Translations under genes and position numbers: made by a program
In this document: positions 48,585-57,378 of the stretch, piece after piece
Layout of the letters: each line of letters begins with the position of its first letter
How positions within the stretch are numbered: position 1 is the first letter of the stretch
Source of the DNA: Pseudonocardia oceani
GTDB taxonomy: Bacteria > Actinomycetota > Actinomycetes > Mycobacteriales > Pseudonocardiaceae
Length of the DNA stretch: 64,000 nt
NCBI RefSeq assembly: GCF_019263585.2
Contig: NZ_JADQDF010000001.1
Coordinates: 744,001-808,000, forward strand
Reading direction: 5' to 3'
Notes under the pieces: generated by a model
Seen by the model: the letters and a program-made list of their open reading frames with translations, nothing else
What the model was told of the DNA's origin: nothing
The model's database searches: none

Positions 48585-49370
48585 TCAGCCGAAGTCCGGC
48601 GCCCGCTTCTCCCGGTGGGCCGCCACACCCTCCCGCACGTCGTCCAGACCGAACCCGTAGAACTCCAGCGCCAGCGACGCGTCGAACGACGGGCCCGCCG
48701 CGCGGTACCAGTTGTTCAGCGCCTGCTTCGTGAACTGCACCGCGCTCGGTGAGGCCGCCGCCAGCTTCCGCGCCACCTCCAGCGCGCGGGCGTGCACCTG
48801 GTCGTCGTCGACGCAGAGCGACACCAGGCCGATCCGCTCGGCCTCCTCGCCGGTGAGGACGTCGCAGGTCAGGAGGTAGTACTTGGCCTTGGCCATGCCG
48901 CACAGCAACGGCCAGTTGATCACAGCGTGGTCGCCGGCCGCGACGCCGAGGCGCGTGTGGCCGTCGACGATCTTCGCGTTCCGCCCGGCGACGGAGATGT
49001 CGGCGAGCATGGCCACCGCCAGCCCGGCCCCGACGGCGGGGCCGTGGATCGCCGAGACGACGGGCTTGGAGCAGTTGACGACGTTGTAGACGAGGTCGCG
49101 GGCCTCGCGCATGACCCGGGTGCGCACGGCGGTGTCGGCGACGATCGACTCGATGAGGTCGAACGACCCGCCCGCCGAGAACCCCTTGCCGGCACCGCGG
49201 ACCAGGACGGCGCGGACGGAGTCGTCGCGGTCGATCGCGGTCCAGATGTCGGCGAGCTGGCCGTGGGCGTCGGCGCCGACGGCGTTCAGGTTGGGGCCGT
49301 CGAGGACGATCTCCAGGATCGCCTCCTCGGGCCGCTCGACGCGCAGGGCGGGGAAACGGTCGTAGTCCAC
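48585..49370 (-). CDS. Enoyl-CoA hydratase/isomerase
   Basis: A 261-aa crotonase-fold enzyme. Oxyanion-hole residues lie in [11 protein letters not shown] near 63 and [17 protein letters not shown] near 108, and the trimer-interface motif [17 protein letters not shown] follows near 142. It hydrates or isomerises acyl-CoAs; acidic catalytic residues differ between subfamilies, so the exact reaction is open. GTG at 49370. Before the IS982 insertion it lay about 9 bp after the stop of the DUF1707 gene. Confidence 0.9.
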   Translation of the reverse strand: MDYDRFPALRVERPEEAILEIVLDGPNLNAVGADAHGQLADIWTAIDRDDSVRAVLVRGAGKGFSAGGSFDLIESIVADTAVRTRVMREARDLVYNVVNCSKPVVSAIHGPAVGAGLAVAMLADISVAGRNAKIVDGHTRLGVAAGDHAVINWPLLCGMAKAKYYLLTCDVLTGEEAERIGLVSLCVDDDQVHARALEVARKLAAASPSAVQFTKQALNNWYRAAGPSFDASLALEFYGFGLDDVREGVAAHREKRAPDFG

Positions 49371-49377
49371 CCCCGGA

Positions 49378-50365
49378 CCCTAGACGAGTAAGTCCGAATG
49401 CGATCAGTGGTCGTAGGCGGTCAGGGAGCGGGTGATCGGTTGGCCGGTGGCCCGGTTGTGCCAGATCGCGGCGGTCAGGGCGAGGAGGCGTTGTCCGATC
49501 CGGGCGCCGACCCCGTCGATGGTGCGTCCGCCATGTAGTTCCAGGTCGAGCTGTCCTTTGAGGGTGTCGAAGATCGATTCGACGAGTTGGCGGACGGGTT
49601 TGAGCAGATGCTCGGCTGGATGCGGGGTGCGGTTGCGGTAGGACGGTCGCAGTAGTGCAATACCGCGTTCGGCGAGGTAGGTGTCGAGTTCGCGGGACAC
49701 GTAGCCCTTGTCGGCGATGATGGTGAGTCCGGGCCGGTCGGCGGTCAGAGTGTGGTCGTGGTCCAGTGCGGCAATGAGCACCTGGCGTTCGTCGATCTTG
49801 GGGTCGGCCAGGGCCCAGGTGATAGGCAGCCCGGACGGGGTGGCGATCAGGTGCAGGCGCAGTCCCCAGAAGAACCGTGAGTGCGAGGCGCAGTAGCTGT
49901 AGCCGGCCCAGCCGGCGAGGTTGGAGCGCTTGACCGTGGGGCGGGAACGGGCGCACTCGACCGGGGTGGAGTCCACGACCCAGACCGGGTCGGCCCATAG
50001 ATCGGTGTCGGTGGCCAGTACCCGGATCAGCTGTTTGATCAGGGGCAACGCCGCGCGTAGACGCTTGTTGTAGCCCGACTGGCCGGGCAGGTAGGGGAAC
50101 GCGCCGGGCAGGTGTGTGGGCACGAACCGCAGCCACCGGGCCTCGGACCGCACGCCGAGCAGGACCTGGGCGACGGCGAGGGTGAGCAGTTCGGCGTCGG
50201 AGAGTTTCGGTGGTCTCCCGGTGCGGGTGCGGCGCCCGAGATAGTCATCGATCTTGACGTAAAGTGCGGTCAGGAGGGTGTTGAGGTTGGTCGTCACACA
50301 CTGACCTTCAACACCCTCCGTCCACCTTCGTGGGTGCCACGCCGTTAGGACTTACTCGTCTAGGG
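49378..50365 (-). mobile_element. IS982-family insertion sequence
   Basis: About 0.98 kb. Perfect 18-bp inverted ends CCCTAGACGAGTAAGTCC at 49378-49395 and its complement at 50348-50365. The outer CTAG on both sides may be a short target duplication with palindromic sequence rather than part of the IS. The right end supplies the TAG stop of the DUF1707 gene; the left end abuts the ribosome site of the enoyl-CoA hydratase. Confidence 0.88.
49404..50297 (-). CDS. IS982-family transposase
   Basis: A 297-aa DDE transposase. Catalytic candidates are VVDSTPVECARSRPT (about D112), IIADKGYVSREL (about D200) and ESIFDTLKGQLDLELHGG (about E246). Starts MTTNLNTLLTALYVKIDD and ends RSLTAYDH, as in actinobacterial IS982 members. 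Intact. Confidence 0.93.
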   Translation of the reverse strand: MTTNLNTLLTALYVKIDDYLGRRTRTGRPPKLSDAELLTLAVAQVLLGVRSEARWLRFVPTHLPGAFPYLPGQSGYNKRLRAALPLIKQLIRVLATDTDLWADPVWVVDSTPVECARSRPTVKRSNLAGWAGYSYCASHSRFFWGLRLHLIATPSGLPITWALADPKIDERQVLIAALDHDHTLTADRPGLTIIADKGYVSRELDTYLAERGIALLRPSYRNRTPHPAEHLLKPVRQLVESIFDTLKGQLDLELHGGRTIDGVGARIGQRLLALTAAIWHNRATGQPITRSLTAYDH

Positions 50366-50968
50366 TCTGAGCGCCTTGCGCGTCCGGTCCAGCTCGGGCG
50401 CGGCGCGCTTCACCTCGACGCCGCCCATCAGCGCCAGACCGGTGATCCGCACGCGCGGGCCGTCGGGGCGCGCGCCGGCGGCGCGGCCGTCGAAACCGCC
50501 CATGAAGCCGAAGCCGTCCACCTCGACGTGCAGGTGCTCGGGCACCGTGATCTCGATGCCACCCATGATCGCGACCGCGGTGATGGTGACATCCGGGCCG
50601 GCGAACCGCGCGTGCGTGAGGTCGAGCTCGACCCCGCCCATCAGCGCGACGGCCTGGTGGCGCACCGGCACGACCCACTCCCCCGAGCGGTGGCAGCCGC
50701 TCAGGACCGCCACCGACACGGACGGCCCGGTGACGCCCTCGGGCACCGCCGCCGGCGCGACGCGCCGTCCGGTGACCTCGAGGGGCAGGTCGCGCGTCAG
50801 CGGCACGAGCTCGCCGTAGGTGCGGGCGGCGTAGAGGGTCTCGAGGCGCTCGCCCAGCTCGTCGAGGCTGATGCGCCCCTCGGCCGCGGCGGCGTGGAGC
50901 TGTTCGGCGACGCGGTGCCGGTCCTGGTCCGACGCCCGCAGGTGATCGTCCGGCTGAGTTGAGGCCAC
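50360..50968 (-). CDS. DUF1707 protein with LiaF-like C-terminal domain
   Basis: A 202-aa protein. The N-terminal DUF1707 reads LRASDQDRHRVAEQLHAAAA, GRISLDELGERLETLYAART. The C-terminal half has repeated ALMGGVELDL, AIMGGIEITVPEH and GFMGGFDGRA, the beta-solenoid repeats of LiaF/YvqF-like cell-envelope stress proteins. No membrane segment is seen. GTG at 50968. The stop codon lies within the IS982 end, so the last codon or two may have been altered by the insertion. Confidence 0.87.
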   Translation of the reverse strand: MASTQPDDHLRASDQDRHRVAEQLHAAAAEGRISLDELGERLETLYAARTYGELVPLTRDLPLEVTGRRVAPAAVPEGVTGPSVSVAVLSGCHRSGEWVVPVRHQAVALMGGVELDLTHARFAGPDVTITAVAIMGGIEITVPEHLHVEVDGFGFMGGFDGRAAGARPDGPRVRITGLALMGGVEVKRAAPELDRTRKALRP

Positions 50969-51068
50969 GTCCGCAGGGTAGGACCGGTCGACGGGCTGCG
51001 GCAGCAGGGTTGCGCCGATCGGCCCAGTACCTGCACCCCGGCTCCGGCGGCGGTGGCCCGCGGGGAGG

Positions 51069-51617
51069 ATGCAGGTCGTGCTCCCCACACACCCCGCCCG
51101 CCTCCTCGCCGCGGCCGCGCTCCTCGCGCTGGCGGCCTGCGCCGCCCCCACCGAGTCCGCCCCCACCGAGCCCGCGCCCACCGCCTCCCCCGCCCCCGCC
51201 GCCGCGCAGGGCGGGGCGCACAGCGGGGGCCACGCCGGCCACTCCACCGCGGACGCCGGCCTGTACGCGGTGCAGAGCGGCCCGCTCGGCGTCGTCGCGA
51301 CCGACTCCGAGGGCCACCTCCTCTACCGCTCCGACGCCGACTCCGCCGCCCCGTCGACGTCGGCCTGCACCGGCGCGTGCACGCAGACCTGGCTGCCGCT
51401 GACCGTCGCCGACGGGGCCGAGCCGGAGCTGCTCGGCGTCGGCGAGGCGCTGGTCGGACGCCTGGACCGGGCCGACGGCGACGACCAGCTCACGCTCGCC
51501 GGCTGGCCGCTCTACCGCCACCGCGACGACACCGGCGGCCTCGCCGACGCCGGGCAGAACGGCGCCGACGGCTCCTGGTTCGCGATCACCCCCACGGGGG
51601 AGAAGGCGGCGGCGTAG
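51069..51617 (+). CDS. Lipoprotein with secreted repeats (COG4315-type)
   Basis: A 182-aa lipoprotein. Lipobox LLALAAC puts the lipidated Cys at 24. A Pro/Thr/Ala linker and a small His cluster (GGAHSGGHAGHS) follow. The domain has two related units, GHLLYRSDADS...CTGACTQTWLPL and LAGWPLYRHRDDTGGLAD...GSWFAITPTG, typical of small secreted proteins of unknown function. ATG at 51069. Confidence 0.85.
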   Translation: MQVVLPTHPARLLAAAALLALAACAAPTESAPTEPAPTASPAPAAAQGGAHSGGHAGHSTADAGLYAVQSGPLGVVATDSEGHLLYRSDADSAAPSTSACTGACTQTWLPLTVADGAEPELLGVGEALVGRLDRADGDDQLTLAGWPLYRHRDDTGGLADAGQNGADGSWFAITPTGEKAAA

Positions 51618-51626
51618 CCTCCGCCC

Positions 51627-52793
51627 GTGAGCGCACCCCTGGCCGGGTTCACCGTCGTCGCGCTGGAGCAGGCGGTGTCGGCCCCGCTGGCCAGCCGCAC
51701 GCTCGGCGACCTCGGGGCCCGCGTGATCAAGGTCGAGAACCCCCGCGGCGGCGACTTCGCCCGCCACTACGACGACGTCGTCCGCGGTTCGGCGGCGCAC
51801 TTCGTCTGGGTCAACCGGGGGAAGGAGTCGGTCACGCTCGACCTCAAGGACCCGCGCGGGCTCGACCTGCTGCACCGCCTGCTCGACCGCGCCGACGCGC
51901 TCGTCTCCAACCTCGCCCCCGGCGCCGCCGACCGCCTCGGCGTCGGCCCCGACCAGCTCGCGCAGCGCCACCCGCACCTGGTCGCCGTCGAGATCTCCGG
52001 GTACGGGCGGGGTGGGCCGCTGTCGGACAAGCGCGCCTACGACCTGCTGGTACAGGCCGAGTCGGGCGCCTGCTCGATCACCGGCACGGAGGGCGCGCCC
52101 GCGAAGGCCGGCCCGCCGTTCGCCGACACCTCCAGCGGCCTCTACGCCGCCATCGCCGTCCTCGCGGGCCTGTTCCGGCGGCAGGCGGGCGGCACCGGCG
52201 GCTCCACGCACGTCGCCATGTTCGACGTGATGACCGAGCTCATGGGGTACGCGCTGACGTTCACGCGCCACAGCGGCGTCGAGCAGCAGCCGCGCGGGAT
52301 GGGCTCCCCCGCGGTCGTCCCGTACGGCGCCTACGCCACCGCCGACGGCCACACGGTCGTCCTCGGCACGACCAACGACGCCGAGTGGCGGCGCCTGGCC
52401 CGCGACCTGCTCGCCCGCCCCGACCTCGCCGACGACCCCCGCTACGCCACCGCCGCCGGCCGCGTGGAGCACCGGGACGCGCTCGACGCCCTCGTCGGCG
52501 AGTGGTGCGCCCGCACCGACCTCGCCGCGATCCAGTCGGCCGCCGACGCCGCGGCCATCGGCAACTCCCGCTACAACACCACCACCGACGTCCTGGAGCA
52601 CCCGCACCTGCACGCTCGCGGGCGCTGGGGCGAGGTGGAGACGCCGGGTGGCCCGGTCCCGGCGCTGCTGCCCCCGCTCGGCGAGCGCCTCGACCCGGTC
52701 CCCGCGCTGGGCGCGCACACCGACGCGATGCTGCGCGAGCTCGGTGTCGCCGACGCGGAGATCGACGCGCTGCGGGCCGACGGCGTCGTCTGA
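51627..52793 (+). CDS. CaiB/BaiF-type class III CoA-transferase
   Basis: A 388-aa enzyme. VIKVENPRGGDFAR near residue 34 and the catalytic Asp in PPFADTSSGLYAAIAVLAGL (about D167) identify the family. It moves CoA between acyl groups; the substrate is open. GTG at 51627, 9 bp after the lipoprotein stop. An acyl-CoA dehydrogenase gene follows at 79 bp, so the pair likely acts in one acid-degradation pathway. Confidence 0.92.
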   Translation: MSAPLAGFTVVALEQAVSAPLASRTLGDLGARVIKVENPRGGDFARHYDDVVRGSAAHFVWVNRGKESVTLDLKDPRGLDLLHRLLDRADALVSNLAPGAADRLGVGPDQLAQRHPHLVAVEISGYGRGGPLSDKRAYDLLVQAESGACSITGTEGAPAKAGPPFADTSSGLYAAIAVLAGLFRRQAGGTGGSTHVAMFDVMTELMGYALTFTRHSGVEQQPRGMGSPAVVPYGAYATADGHTVVLGTTNDAEWRRLARDLLARPDLADDPRYATAAGRVEHRDALDALVGEWCARTDLAAIQSAADAAAIGNSRYNTTTDVLEHPHLHARGRWGEVETPGGPVPALLPPLGERLDPVPALGAHTDAMLRELGVADAEIDALRADGVV

Positions 52794-52872
52794 CAGGCCC
52801 CCGGGTCGCGCTCTCGCTGCGCCCCCTACCGCCGGGTAGCGTGCGGACCGAACCCCGATCGAGGAGCTGGAC

Positions 52873-54030
52873 GTGGACGCTGCCGACCTGACCGACGTGC
52901 TCTCCGCCGTGCGCACCTTCGTCCGCGCGGAGGTCGTGCCGATCGAGGAGCAGATCGACGCGAACGACGAGATCCCCGCGTCGGTCATCGCGGCCTGCAA
53001 GGACATGGGCCTCTACGGCTTCGCCATCCCCGAGTCCTACGGCGGCCTCGGCCTCACCATGCACGAGGAGGCGCAGCTCGCCTTCGAGCTGGGCTGGACG
53101 ACGCCCGCGCTGCGTTCGCTGTTCGGCACCAACAACGGCATCGCCGGGCAGGTGCTGATCAAGGGCGGCACCGAGGAGCAGAAGGCGTCGTGGCTGCCGC
53201 GACTGGCGTCGGGCGAGGTCACGGCGTCGTTCGGGCTCACCGAGGCCGACGCGGGCTCCGACCCGTCGACGCTCGCCACCACCGCCCGCCGCGACGGCTC
53301 CGACTGGGTCATCAACGGCTCCAAGCGCTACATCACCAACGCGCTCGTCGCCGACGTCGTCATGGTGTTCGCGCGGACCAACCCCGACGCCGTCGGCAAC
53401 CGCGGCATCTCGACGTTCCTCGTGCCCGCCGGCACGCCCGGTATGACCTTCGGCGCGCGCGACCACAAGATGGGCCAGATGGGCACGTGGACCTCCGACG
53501 TCCACCTCGATGACGTCCGCGTTCCCGCCGAGGCGCTCGTCGGCGGTGAGGACGGGCTCGACGTCGGCTTCCAGATCGCGGCGAAGTGCCTCGCGCACGG
53601 CCGCGCGCACATCGCGGCGCTCTGCGTCGGCATGGCCGGGCGGCTGGTGCACGAGTCGGTGGAGTTCGCGAAGACCCGCGAGCAGGGCGGCAAGCCGATC
53701 GCCTCGTTCCAGCTGATCCAGGGCCTGATCGCCGACTCGGTCACCGACCACTACGCGGGCCGCGCGCTGATCCTCGACGTCGCCCGCGCCTACGACGCCG
53801 GCACCGACACCGTCCAGGGCCCCTCGGCCGCCAAGTACTTCTGCTCGGAGATGGTCGGGCGCGTCGCCGACCGGGCCGTGCAGGTGCACGGCGGCGCCGG
53901 CTACATCCGCGGGGTCGCGGTCGAGCGCTTCTACCGCGACGCCCGGCTGTTCCGGATCTACGAGGGCACCAGCCAGATCCAGCAGGTGATCATCGCGCGC
54001 CAGTCGCTGGGGAAGGCCGCGCGGGCCTAG
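52873..54030 (+). CDS. Acyl-CoA dehydrogenase
   Basis: A 385-aa flavoenzyme oxidising acyl-CoA to enoyl-CoA. SFGLTEADAGSDPSTLATTA near residue 119 binds FAD, VINGSKRYITNA near 145, and the C-terminal FYRDARLFRIYEGTSQIQQ near 355 contains the usual catalytic-Glu region. GTG at 52873 with GAGGAG upstream. Its 3' end overlaps the convergent PfkB pseudogene by about 41 bp. Confidence 0.93.
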   Translation: MDAADLTDVLSAVRTFVRAEVVPIEEQIDANDEIPASVIAACKDMGLYGFAIPESYGGLGLTMHEEAQLAFELGWTTPALRSLFGTNNGIAGQVLIKGGTEEQKASWLPRLASGEVTASFGLTEADAGSDPSTLATTARRDGSDWVINGSKRYITNALVADVVMVFARTNPDAVGNRGISTFLVPAGTPGMTFGARDHKMGQMGTWTSDVHLDDVRVPAEALVGGEDGLDVGFQIAAKCLAHGRAHIAALCVGMAGRLVHESVEFAKTREQGGKPIASFQLIQGLIADSVTDHYAGRALILDVARAYDAGTDTVQGPSAAKYFCSEMVGRVADRAVQVHGGAGYIRGVAVERFYRDARLFRIYEGTSQIQQVIIARQSLGKAARA

Positions 54031-54929
54031 CCAGGAACGACTGCACCTCGGCCGCGGTCGGGGACGTCGCCGGTCCGCGGCGCGTCACCGACAGGGCCGC
54101 GGCCGCGTTGGCCGTGCGTGCCGCCGTCAGCGGGTCGGCGACGTGCAGGAACCCGGTGAGGAACACGCCGGTGTGGGTGTCGCCCGCGCCGGTGGTGTCG
54201 ACCGGCTCGACCGGGAAGCCGGGGACGGTCACCGGCTCCGCACCCGGGGCGACGGCGACGCAGCCCGCCGCGCCGGCGCGCAGCACGACGCCGCGGCCCG
54301 TCCGGGCGGCGAGCGCGGCGGCGTCCCGCGCGGGCGGCCCGGTCGCGCCGAGGATCCCGGCCACCTCCCCCGCGTTGCGCTGCACCAGTCGGCCCGCGCC
54401 AGCACCGTGTCCAGCGCCCCGGGCGCGGCCGACGGGGCCAGCGGGTCGGGATCGCCACCACGACCTCCGGCGGCAGCGCCGCCACCCACGCCACCAGTGC
54501 GTCGCGCGACGCCGGGTGCAGCAACCCGTAGCCGGAGACCGAGACGATGTCGCCGGGCGCGGGCAGCACGCGCGCGAGGTCGTCGGCGGTGACCCCGACG
54601 GCCGCGTCGGGCGAGGTCACGAACGTCCGCTCGCCGGTGGCGTCGACGAGCGTGACGACCAGCCCGGTGTCGACGGCCCGTGGCGCGCCCAGGACGGTGA
54701 CGCCCTCGGCGGCGAGCGCGGCGCGGACGAGGTCGCCGAACGGGCCGGTGCCGTGCGGCCCCGCGTACACCGCGTCGACGCCCTGGCGCGCCACCGCCGC
54801 GAGCACGTTGAACCCGCCGCCGGGCGTCGGGCGCAGCGCCGTGGCCAGGACGCCCCCGCCGGGCGGGGCCAGGGCCGGGACGTCGGCCACGAGGTCGACG
54901 ACGACGGACCCGACGTGCACGACCCTCAC
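53990..54929 (-). pseudogene. PfkB/ribokinase-family sugar kinase, frameshifted twice
   Basis: The N-terminal two-thirds (MRVVHVGSVVVDLVADVPAL, GGGFNVLAAVARQGVDAVY) run in one frame from 54929. Near 54450 the frame breaks after EVVVAIP; DPLAPSAAPGALDTVLARAD continues in a second frame, and near 54387 a third frame resumes with QRNAGEVAGILGATG through the catalytic motif DTTGAGDTHTGVFLTGFL. Two 1-bp losses about 65 bp apart explain this. It may be true decay or two sequencing/assembly errors. The 3' end overlaps the acyl-CoA dehydrogenase gene. It would have been the third gene of an ADP-ribose/nucleoside salvage operon. Confidence 0.8.
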
Positions 54930-54959
54930 CGCAGCGCCACCCTCACCGCAGCGCCACCC

Positions 54960-55916
54960 TCACCTCAGCGCCACCAGAGCGGCGGCCAGCGCGTCCAGGT
55001 CCAGGTCGTTGACCGCCCGTACGAGGGCCACCGCCTCCGCCGGCACCTCGCCCCCGCACGCCCCGCCGACGGCGCCGGCCATCGCGGCGATCGTGTCGGT
55101 GTCGCCGCCCAGCGACGCGGCGGTGCGGCATGCGAGCCACGGGTCGCCATCGGCCGCGGCCAGCACGGCGAACGCGGCTGGCACCGACTCCTGCGTCGCG
55201 AGGCTCGTGCCGACCAGGGTCCCGATCAGCTCCGGCGGCACCTGCGCGACGGCCCACGCGATCCGCTCCCCCACGTCGGCCGCCGCGACCCAGCGCCCGC
55301 GGGCCGCCGCCCGGCCCGCCGCCTCGACCGCCACCGGCACGGCCTCGGCGAAGCCCGCCCCGTCGATCCCAGCGCTCACCCCCGCCGCGACCGCCGCCGC
55401 CCCGGCCAGCGCCACCCCCGTGCCGTGGGTGAGCGCGCTGGCCTCGACGACGCGGTCCACGAGCGCGTCGAGGTCGTCGGACGCGACCGACAGCCCGACC
55501 GGCGCGATCCGCATGGCCGCACCGTTGGTGGTGCCGTCGCGGCCCGCCTCCTCGAGCGGCACCCCCTCGGCCAGCGCCGCCAGCGCGCGCCGGGTGGACG
55601 GGCCGAGCAGGTCGAGCGAGCCGCGCGCCCGCATCCTGTCCTCCCAGGCGACGAGCCGCCGGGCGAGCTCCGCCGCGTCGACGCGACCGCCCCCCTCGAC
55701 GACGAGCCGCCCGAGCAGCACCGCCTGCTCGGTGTCGTCGGTGACGGTGCCGGCGGGCAGACCGGCGGCGAGCGGGTGGTCGAGCGACCCGGGGTGGAAG
55801 CCGTCGACCAGCGGGCCGTAGCGCTCCACGATCAGCGCGCGCGGCAGCGACTGCGTCGGCATCCCGAGCGCGTCGCCCACCGCCAGCCCCCACAGGGCCG
55901 CGGCGGCCCGGTTCAC
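54960..55916 (-). CDS. ADP-ribosylglycohydrolase-family protein
   Basis: A 318-aa DraG-like hydrolase. Metal-site motifs: GLAVGDALGMPTQS near residue 10, TVTDDTEQAVLLG near 57 and LGGDTDTIAAMAGAVGGA near 268. It removes ADP-ribose from proteins or small molecules. GTG at 55916 overlaps the isochorismatase stop (GTGA). Between an isochorismatase/nicotinamidase-like gene and a ribokinase-like gene, so the operon may recycle ADP-ribose or NAD-type compounds. Confidence 0.9.
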   Translation of the reverse strand: MNRAAAALWGLAVGDALGMPTQSLPRALIVERYGPLVDGFHPGSLDHPLAAGLPAGTVTDDTEQAVLLGRLVVEGGGRVDAAELARRLVAWEDRMRARGSLDLLGPSTRRALAALAEGVPLEEAGRDGTTNGAAMRIAPVGLSVASDDLDALVDRVVEASALTHGTGVALAGAAAVAAGVSAGIDGAGFAEAVPVAVEAAGRAAARGRWVAAADVGERIAWAVAQVPPELIGTLVGTSLATQESVPAAFAVLAAADGDPWLACRTAASLGGDTDTIAAMAGAVGGACGGEVPAEAVALVRAVNDLDLDALAAALVALR

Positions 55917-56431
55917 CGCAGCGAGGCGGCGTCGACGACCTCGATCAGCGGCGCGTAGAGGCCCAGGACGTGCAGCGCGGCGCGGTGGCTCTCCTCGTCG
56001 ACGCCCGCGCACGCGTCGGCCACGACCTGCACCGGCACCCCGGCGTCGGCCGCGGCGACGGCCGTCGAGAGGACGCAGCAGTCGGTGGACACCCCGGCCA
56101 GCACGAGCGTCGACCCGCCCACCCGCGCCGCCAGTTCCGGGCCCCACTTGGAGAACGTGGTGGCGTCGACGGTCGAGTCCGCAACGAACGGCGCCGCGAG
56201 CCGGTACAGCTCCGCTTCCGGCGAGGCCAGCGCGAACGGCCACTGCGCGTAGTACGCCCGCCAGGCCCCGGCCGGGGCCGCGGGAGCGACGAACCGGGTG
56301 AAGGTGACGTCGTCGCCGAGCGCCGCGACCAGCGCCGACACCGGTTCGACGATCGCCGCGAACCCCGGCGTGGCCCACGGGCTGTCCGGGTCGGCGAAGA
56401 TCCGTTGCATGTCGATCACGGCCAGGTGCAC
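55913..56431 (-). CDS. Isochorismatase/nicotinamidase-family cysteine hydrolase
   Basis: A 172-aa hydrolase. Catalytic Asp in VIDMQRIFADPDS (about D7), Lys in FSKWGPEL near 93, and nucleophilic Cys in LAGVSTDCCVLSTAVAAADA near 112-131. Members hydrolyse nicotinamide, isochorismate or similar amides/ethers. GTG at 56431. Heads a coupled operon with the ADP-ribosylglycohydrolase. Confidence 0.9.
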   Translation of the reverse strand: MHLAVIDMQRIFADPDSPWATPGFAAIVEPVSALVAALGDDVTFTRFVAPAAPAGAWRAYYAQWPFALASPEAELYRLAAPFVADSTVDATTFSKWGPELAARVGGSTLVLAGVSTDCCVLSTAVAAADAGVPVQVVADACAGVDEESHRAALHVLGLYAPLIEVVDAASLR

Positions 56432-56474
56432 GGCGGACAGTCAACCAGCCCGCGCCCGGGCCGTGGAGCGGGTG

Positions 56475-56903
56475 TCCGGACGTGCAGCTGGCCGGAAGGT
56501 TCGCGGCCCGCCGCGTTCCGCGGAACGCAGATCCAGCCACTCCTGCCGCCGACGGCAACTGCCCGCGCAGCCACCGGTCGCGTTCCGCGGAACGCACCGC
56601 CAGCCGAACTGCGCCTCGTCGGCCCCACGCGCACGTCGGGACGTGCGCAGCTGGCCAGAGGGTGCGCAGCCCCGTTCCGCGGAACGCAGATCCAGCCACG
56701 CCTGCCGCCGACGGCCACCGCCCGCGCACCACCGGTCGCGTTCCGCGGAGTACGACTCCCACCGTCGGAACACCAGAGATCCACCCACGAGGCCGGCGAC
56801 GCAGTGCCCCAAATGCGCACTGACCAGCCTCCTGCGCACGTCCTGACGTGCGCAGCTGACCAGGAGGTGCGCAGCCCGCGACCCTCCGCGTTCCGCGGAA
56901 CGC
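56475..56903. repeat. Composite repeat island with 16-bp palindromes
   Basis: The 539-bp gap between the isochorismatase and ctaF genes contains no gene. It holds GCGTTCCGCGGAACGC at 56513-56528, 56580-56595 and 56888-56903, a 15-bp form at 56673-56687 and a degenerate form at 56738-56753. The stretch 56526-56594 is repeated with few changes at 56685-56753 (both begin GCAGATCCAGCCAC). GCGCACGTC-GACGTGCGCAG-GGTGCGCAG units occur near 56629-56670 and 56835-56874. The same pieces occur at 7.0-7.1 kb. Confidence 0.85.
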
Positions 56904-56922
56904 GACCCGACCCCCGCACACA

Positions 56923-56959
56923 CCGACGGCCCCACCCCCAGGAGGGGCAGGGCCGTCGG
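56923..56959 (-). terminator. Terminator hairpin downstream of ctaF
   Basis: Stem CCGACGGCCC (56923-56932) with 56950-56959, plus a partial inner CCCC/GGGG pairing, 12 bp past the ctaF stop on the minus strand. Confidence 0.75.
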
Positions 56960-56970
56960 CGAGGAACGAT

Positions 56971-57369
56971 CTAGTGCTCGGCGGGACGGATGTGGTACTC
57001 GAACACCAGCCCACCCACCGCCATGATCAGCATGATGCCGGCGATGACCAGCGCCCAGACGTAGAAGAACGCCAGCGAGATGCCGACGAGCGCGGCGCAG
57101 GCCGCGACCGTGATCGGCCAGTAGCTGCCGGGCGAGAAGAAGCCGACGTCACCCGCGCCGTCGGAGATCTCGGCCTCCGGGTTGTCCTCGGGACGCTCCT
57201 CCAGCCGCCGCGAGACGAACCGGAAGTAGGTGCCGACGATCAGCGTGAGGCCGCCGGTGAGGAACAGGCCCGCGACACCGACCGGCTCCTGCGCGAGCAC
57301 CGCGTACACGATGCCCATCACGAAGACGGCGACGGTGACGATCTCGAAGATGCGCGACTCGACCTTCAT
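56971..57369 (-). CDS. ctaF: Cytochrome c oxidase subunit 4 (actinobacterial CtaF)
   Basis: A 132-aa membrane protein with four hydrophobic segments (residues ~7-27, 32-49, 85-103 and 106-124). It starts MKVESRIFEIVTVAVFVMGI and ends VGGLVFEYHIRPAEH, as in actinobacterial subunit IV of the aa3 oxidase supercomplex. 9 bp downstream of ctaC, so the two are co-transcribed. Confidence 0.94.
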   Translation of the reverse strand: MKVESRIFEIVTVAVFVMGIVYAVLAQEPVGVAGLFLTGGLTLIVGTYFRFVSRRLEERPEDNPEAEISDGAGDVGFFSPGSYWPITVAACAALVGISLAFFYVWALVIAGIMLIMAVGGLVFEYHIRPAEH

Positions 57370-57378
57370 GTCCGGACC

